DNA of 6,433 bases. It comes from Micromonosporaceae bacterium (GTDB lineage: Bacteria; Actinomycetota; Actinomycetes; Mycobacteriales; Micromonosporaceae). The stretch covers positions 1-6,433 of the forward strand of contig JADGHA010000253.1 in NCBI GenBank assembly GCA_019689695.1, in the 5' to 3' direction. The notes under the pieces were generated by a model. The model was not told the DNA's origin, did not search any database, and saw nothing but the letters and a program-made list of their open reading frames with translations. Shown here piece after piece: positions 3,718 to 6,433 of the stretch (the stretch's first letter is position 1; every line of letters begins with the position of its first letter). The position numbers and the translations under genes were made by a program.

Positions 3718-5157
3718 GTGGACCCTGCCGAGTTCGTTGCCGTACTAGGGGCGGAGAACGTCCTGACCGACCCAACCCAGCTGCGCACCTACGAGTGTGA
3801 CGGGCTGACCGGCTACCGGGTGGTCCCCGCGCTGGTGGCCCTGCCCCGGACCACCGACGAGGTCGCGGCCACGGTCCGGGTCTGCGCCCGGCGCGGGATC
3901 CCGTTCGTGGCCCGCGGCGCCGGCACCGGCCTGTCCGGCGGCGCGCTGCCGGTGGCCGACGGCATCGTCATCTCCCTGCAGCGGCTGCGCCGCATCATCG
4001 AGGTCGATCCGGTCAACCGGCGGGCGGTCGTGGAGCCCGGCGTGACCAACCGGGACATCAGCCGGGCCGCCGCACCGTACGGGCTGTACTACGCACCCGA
4101 CCCGTCCAGCCAGCAGGTCTGCACCATCGGCGGGAACGTCGCCGAAAACTCCGGCGGCGCGCACTGCCTGAAGTACGGCTTCACCGTCCACCATGTCCTC
4201 GCGGCCGAGGTGGTGCTCGCCGACGGCACGGTGACCACCTTGGGCGGCGACAGTCCGGAGCACGCCGGGTACGACCTGCTCGGCGCGTTCATCGGGTCGG
4301 AGGGCACCCTGGGCGTGGTGACCAAGGTGGTGGTGCGGCTGCTGCCCAAGCCGACCACCGTGTCCACCATGGTCGCCGACTTCGGCTCGGTGGCCGCGGC
4401 CGGCGATACGGTCACCGACATCATCGGCGCCGGCATCGTTCCGGCCGCCATCGAGATGATGGACAACCTGGCCATCCGCGCCGCCGAGGCGGCCGTCCAC
4501 GCGGGCTACACAGTGGACGCCGCAGCCGCGCTCATCGTGGAGCTGGACGGGCCGCCCGACGAGGTGGACAGCCAGTTCGACCAGGTACTCGAGATCTGCC
4601 GGCGGCACGGCAGCACGAAGCTGCGCATCGCCGCCGACCCGGCCGAGCGGGAGGCGATCTGGCGTGGCCGCAAGGCGGCGTTCGCCGCGGCCGGCCGGAT
4701 CAGCCCGAACTACTTCGTGCAGGACGGCGTGGTGCCGCGGGTACGGCTCGCCGAGGTGCTCGGCCGGATCGCCGAGCTGGCGGCCGGCGCCGGCATCCGG
4801 GTGGCCAACGTCTTCCACGCCGGCGACGGCAACCTGCACCCGCTGGTGCTCTACGACGAGGCGAAGGGCGAGCATGACCGGGCCGAGAAGCTGTCCACCG
4901 CGATCGCCGAGCTCTGCGTCGAGCTGGGCGGTTCGCTCTCCGGCGAGCACGGCATCGGCGCCGACAAGGCATGCTCCATGCCGGTCATGTTCAGCGAGGA
5001 CGACCTGGCCACGATGAAGCGGCTGCGGGCCGCGTTCGACCCGGCGGGGCTGTGCAACCCCGGGAAGATCTTCCCCACCCCGCGGCTGTGCGGCGAGCGA
5101 CCCGGCCCGTTCCGCCCGCACCCACTGGAAGCGGCCGGGCTGATCGAGCGATGGTGA
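3718..5157 (+). CDS. glcD: glycolate oxidase subunit GlcD, FAD-linked
   Basis: The 479-residue flavoprotein is the main catalytic subunit, oxidising glycolate (or a similar 2-hydroxy acid) to glyoxylate. Residues about 36-212 form the PCMH-type FAD-binding domain, with RGAGTGLSGGA at 66-76, GGNVAENSGG at 138-147 and GSEGTLG at 193-199. Residues about 215-455 form the FAD-oxidase C-terminal domain, with HAGDGNLHP at 367-375, SGEHGIG at 408-414 and CNPGKIFP at 446-453. Length and motifs are normal for GlcD. D-lactate dehydrogenases share this fold, but the following glcE and glcF favour glycolate oxidase. The start is GTG at 3718: AGGA (3708-3711) lies six bases before it and an in-frame stop at 3640-3642 limits anything longer. 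The same bases could act as a -10 box for a leaderless message. The last seven bases overlap glcE. No membrane segment or export signal is seen. Confidence 0.95.
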   Translation: MDPAEFVAVLGAENVLTDPTQLRTYECDGLTGYRVVPALVALPRTTDEVAATVRVCARRGIPFVARGAGTGLSGGALPVADGIVISLQRLRRIIEVDPVNRRAVVEPGVTNRDISRAAAPYGLYYAPDPSSQQVCTIGGNVAENSGGAHCLKYGFTVHHVLAAEVVLADGTVTTLGGDSPEHAGYDLLGAFIGSEGTLGVVTKVVVRLLPKPTTVSTMVADFGSVAAAGDTVTDIIGAGIVPAAIEMMDNLAIRAAEAAVHAGYTVDAAAALIVELDGPPDEVDSQFDQVLEICRRHGSTKLRIAADPAEREAIWRGRKAAFAAAGRISPNYFVQDGVVPRVRLAEVLGRIAELAAGAGIRVANVFHAGDGNLHPLVLYDEAKGEHDRAEKLSTAIAELCVELGGSLSGEHGIGADKACSMPVMFSEDDLATMKRLRAAFDPAGLCNPGKIFPTPRLCGERPGPFRPHPLEAAGLIERW

Positions 5158-6272
5158 CGCACCTTCGCCCCGCCAACCTGGCCGAGTTGAGCGAGGCGGT
5201 CCGCGAAGGCCCGCAGCGGCTGCTGATCGCCGGCGCCGGGACGGCCACCGGCTGGGGCGGCACGCCAACCGAGGTGGACGCGGTGGTCGACACCACCGGG
5301 CTGGACGGCGTCATCGACTACCAGCCGGCCGACATGACGGTCGCGGTCCGCGCCGGCATGCCAATGGCCGACCTGCAGAAGGTGCTCGCCGAGCACGGCC
5401 AGCGCGTCGCCTTCGACGCCGCCCGCATCCCGCTCGGCGCCACGGTGGGCGGCCTGGTCGCCACCGCCGACGGCGGGCCGGCCCGGCACGCGTACGGGAC
5501 GCTGCGGGACATGGTGATCGGGATCACCGTCGTGCTCGCCGACGGGACCGTCGCCCGCTCCGGCGGGCGGGTCATCAAGAACGTCGCCGGGTACGACCTG
5601 GCGAAGCTCTTCCACGGGTCGCTCGGCACGCTCGGCGTCATCGCCGAGGTCGTCCTGCGGGTGTACCCGCTGCCCAAGGCGACGCGGACGGTGGCCGTCG
5701 AGCGCCCGCCCGACGAGGGCTTCGAACTGGCCGGGCAGATCGTGGCCAGGTCCCTGGAACCCGCGGCCCTGGAGTGGTACGACGGCCGGCTGCTGGCCCG
5801 CTTCGAAGGCACCGCCGAGGGTGTCGCGCGGCGGGTGGCCGCGCTCCAGGCGGCCGCCGGCGCCGGCTGGTCCGAGGTCGACGACGCGGTCTGGGACGAG
5901 GTGGCCGGCGTGGCGCTCGGCGCGCCGGGCGACACGGTGTTCCGGTGCGGCACGCTGCCCAGCCGGATGCCGTGGCTTGCGGGCCGCATTGCCGAGCTCG
6001 CCGGCGCCGCCGCCACGGTCACCAGCAGCGTCGGCGTGGGAGTCCACACCGTACGGTTGCGGTCCGGCGACCCGGCCGTGCACGCCGCCACGCTCACCAC
6101 GGTACGGGACGAGGTCGCCGGCACGGGCGGGAGCACGACGGCCATCCGCCGGGCGGAGGACGTGCCGGCCTGGGGTCCGCCGCCGCCGGCGGTCGCCCTC
6201 ATGCGGGCAGTCAAGCAGCAGCTCGACCCGGTGGGTCGGCTCGGTCCCGGAAGGTTTGCACCATGGTTCTGA
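5151..6272 (+). CDS. glcE: glycolate oxidase FAD-binding subunit GlcE
   Basis: A 373-residue subunit with a PCMH-type FAD-binding domain at the front: LIAGAGTATGWGG at about 25-37, IPLGATVGGLVATADGGP at 93-110, VIKNVAGYDLAKLFHGSLGT at 141-160. It has a short divergent second half and ends with the family signature LDPVGRLGPGRF (358-369). It is required for glycolate oxidase activity in Escherichia coli and works in complex with GlcD and GlcF. The length is close to the usual 350-375. The start could be ATG at 5151 or GTG at 5154. ATG overlaps the glcD stop by seven bases and GTG by four (GTGA); no strong Shine-Dalgarno separates them, so translation is probably coupled to glcD. The reading frame ends ten bases into glcF. 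Confidence 0.93.
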   Translation: MVTHLRPANLAELSEAVREGPQRLLIAGAGTATGWGGTPTEVDAVVDTTGLDGVIDYQPADMTVAVRAGMPMADLQKVLAEHGQRVAFDAARIPLGATVGGLVATADGGPARHAYGTLRDMVIGITVVLADGTVARSGGRVIKNVAGYDLAKLFHGSLGTLGVIAEVVLRVYPLPKATRTVAVERPPDEGFELAGQIVARSLEPAALEWYDGRLLARFEGTAEGVARRVAALQAAAGAGWSEVDDAVWDEVAGVALGAPGDTVFRCGTLPSRMPWLAGRIAELAGAAATVTSSVGVGVHTVRLRSGDPAVHAATLTTVRDEVAGTGGSTTAIRRAEDVPAWGPPPPAVALMRAVKQQLDPVGRLGPGRFAPWF

Positions 6273-6433
6273 GCTCGTTCGACGCGCACCACCCGCCACA
6301 GCGGGAGCTGCTCGACGAGTGTGTCCACTGTGGCTTCTGCCTGCCCACATGCCCCACCTACCTGCTCGACGGGGAGGAGATGGACTCCCCGCGCGGGCGC
6401 ATCTACCTGATGGACCTGGCCAGCCGGGGCGAG
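6263..6433 (+). CDS. glcF: glycolate oxidase iron-sulfur subunit GlcF (5' part only)
   Basis: The first 57 codons are present before the window ends. The sequence C-V-H-C-G-F-C-L-P-T-C-P (Cys20, 23, 26 and 30) is a classic four-Cys [4Fe-4S] binding motif with the following Pro. MDSPRGRIYLM (40-50) is the conserved stretch that follows it in GlcF and related CCG-domain iron-sulfur proteins. A second cluster motif and the CCG domains would lie beyond the window. GlcF passes electrons from the flavin subunits toward the quinone pool at the membrane. The start ATG at 6263 has GGAAGG (6249-6254) eight bases before it and overlaps the glcE stop by ten bases, so the three subunits are expressed from one message. 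Confidence 0.93.
   Translation, partial: MVLSSFDAHHPPQRELLDECVHCGFCLPTCPTYLLDGEEMDSPRGRIYLMDLASRGE

Noticed and set aside
3315..3800. A 161-codon plus-strand frame as a real gene
   Set aside because: Only its residues about 23-58 resemble a protein family (epoxide hydrolase start); the rest is out-of-frame reading through the remnant, the glc upstream region and glcD.
3745..5268. A 507-codon minus-strand open frame opposite glcD
   Set aside because: It mirrors glcD in a GC-rich genome where stops are rare; its translation is Arg/Gly/His/Val-rich with no recognisable domain, while the plus strand has full GlcD motifs.
4851..6350. A 499-codon minus-strand open frame opposite glcE
   Set aside because: Same shadow effect: composition is low in complexity, no domain is visible, and it crosses three well-supported genes.
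1..6433. tRNA, rRNA, CRISPR array, insertion sequence ends or phage genes
   Set aside because: No cloverleaf, regularly spaced repeats, transposase-like protein or terminal inverted repeats flanking a gene were found on either strand by reading.

Overview
This is very GC-rich DNA with dense, overlapping genes and frequent GTG starts. It comes from a high-GC actinobacterium. The order nif3-like gene, coiled-coil zinc-ribbon gene, probable RNase H/phosphatase gene matches the mycobacterial Rv2230c-Rv2229c-Rv2228c cluster. The style of the genes would suit a Micromonosporaceae-type genome, but that placement is inference.

Left third, minus strand (1-1669): an operon read right to left. It holds a NIF3/YbgI-type dinuclear-metal protein (818-1669), a coiled-coil protein with a C4 zinc ribbon (81-821, GTGA overlap), and the first 27 codons of a third gene (1-81, TGATG junction), probably RNase H/acid phosphatase. 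A TAACCT -10 box six bases before the GTG suggests that the nif3-like mRNA is leaderless.

Middle, plus strand (1670-3588): a short divergent intergenic region precedes a stand-alone protein related to bifunctional primase/polymerase N-terminal domains (1809-2456). A 384-base region without a conventional gene follows (2457-2840), and it is the most unusual part of the window. It carries a good promoter, a 16-base Shine-Dalgarno sequence able to pair with the whole 16S rRNA tail, a 12-codon leader ORF (MCSCWTREVAVR) and several hairpins. The last hairpin sits directly before the ribosome binding site of the next gene. That gene (2841-3302) encodes an unknown N-terminal region joined to a Myb/SANT-like helix-turn-helix end. 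A strong 18-bp hairpin closes it. Next is a gutted epoxide hydrolase gene (3375-3588) in which only the two ends of the protein survive, in different frames.

Right half, plus strand (3718-6433): the glycolate oxidase operon glcD-glcE-glcF, with 7- and 10-base overlaps; glcF runs off the window. GlcD and GlcE are FAD-domain subunits and GlcF is the iron-sulfur subunit. Together they would oxidise glycolate (or a related 2-hydroxy acid) to glyoxylate and pass electrons to the respiratory chain.

No tRNA, rRNA, CRISPR array, insertion sequence or prophage gene was seen. The best candidate for something undescribed is the structured leader at about 2555-2840.
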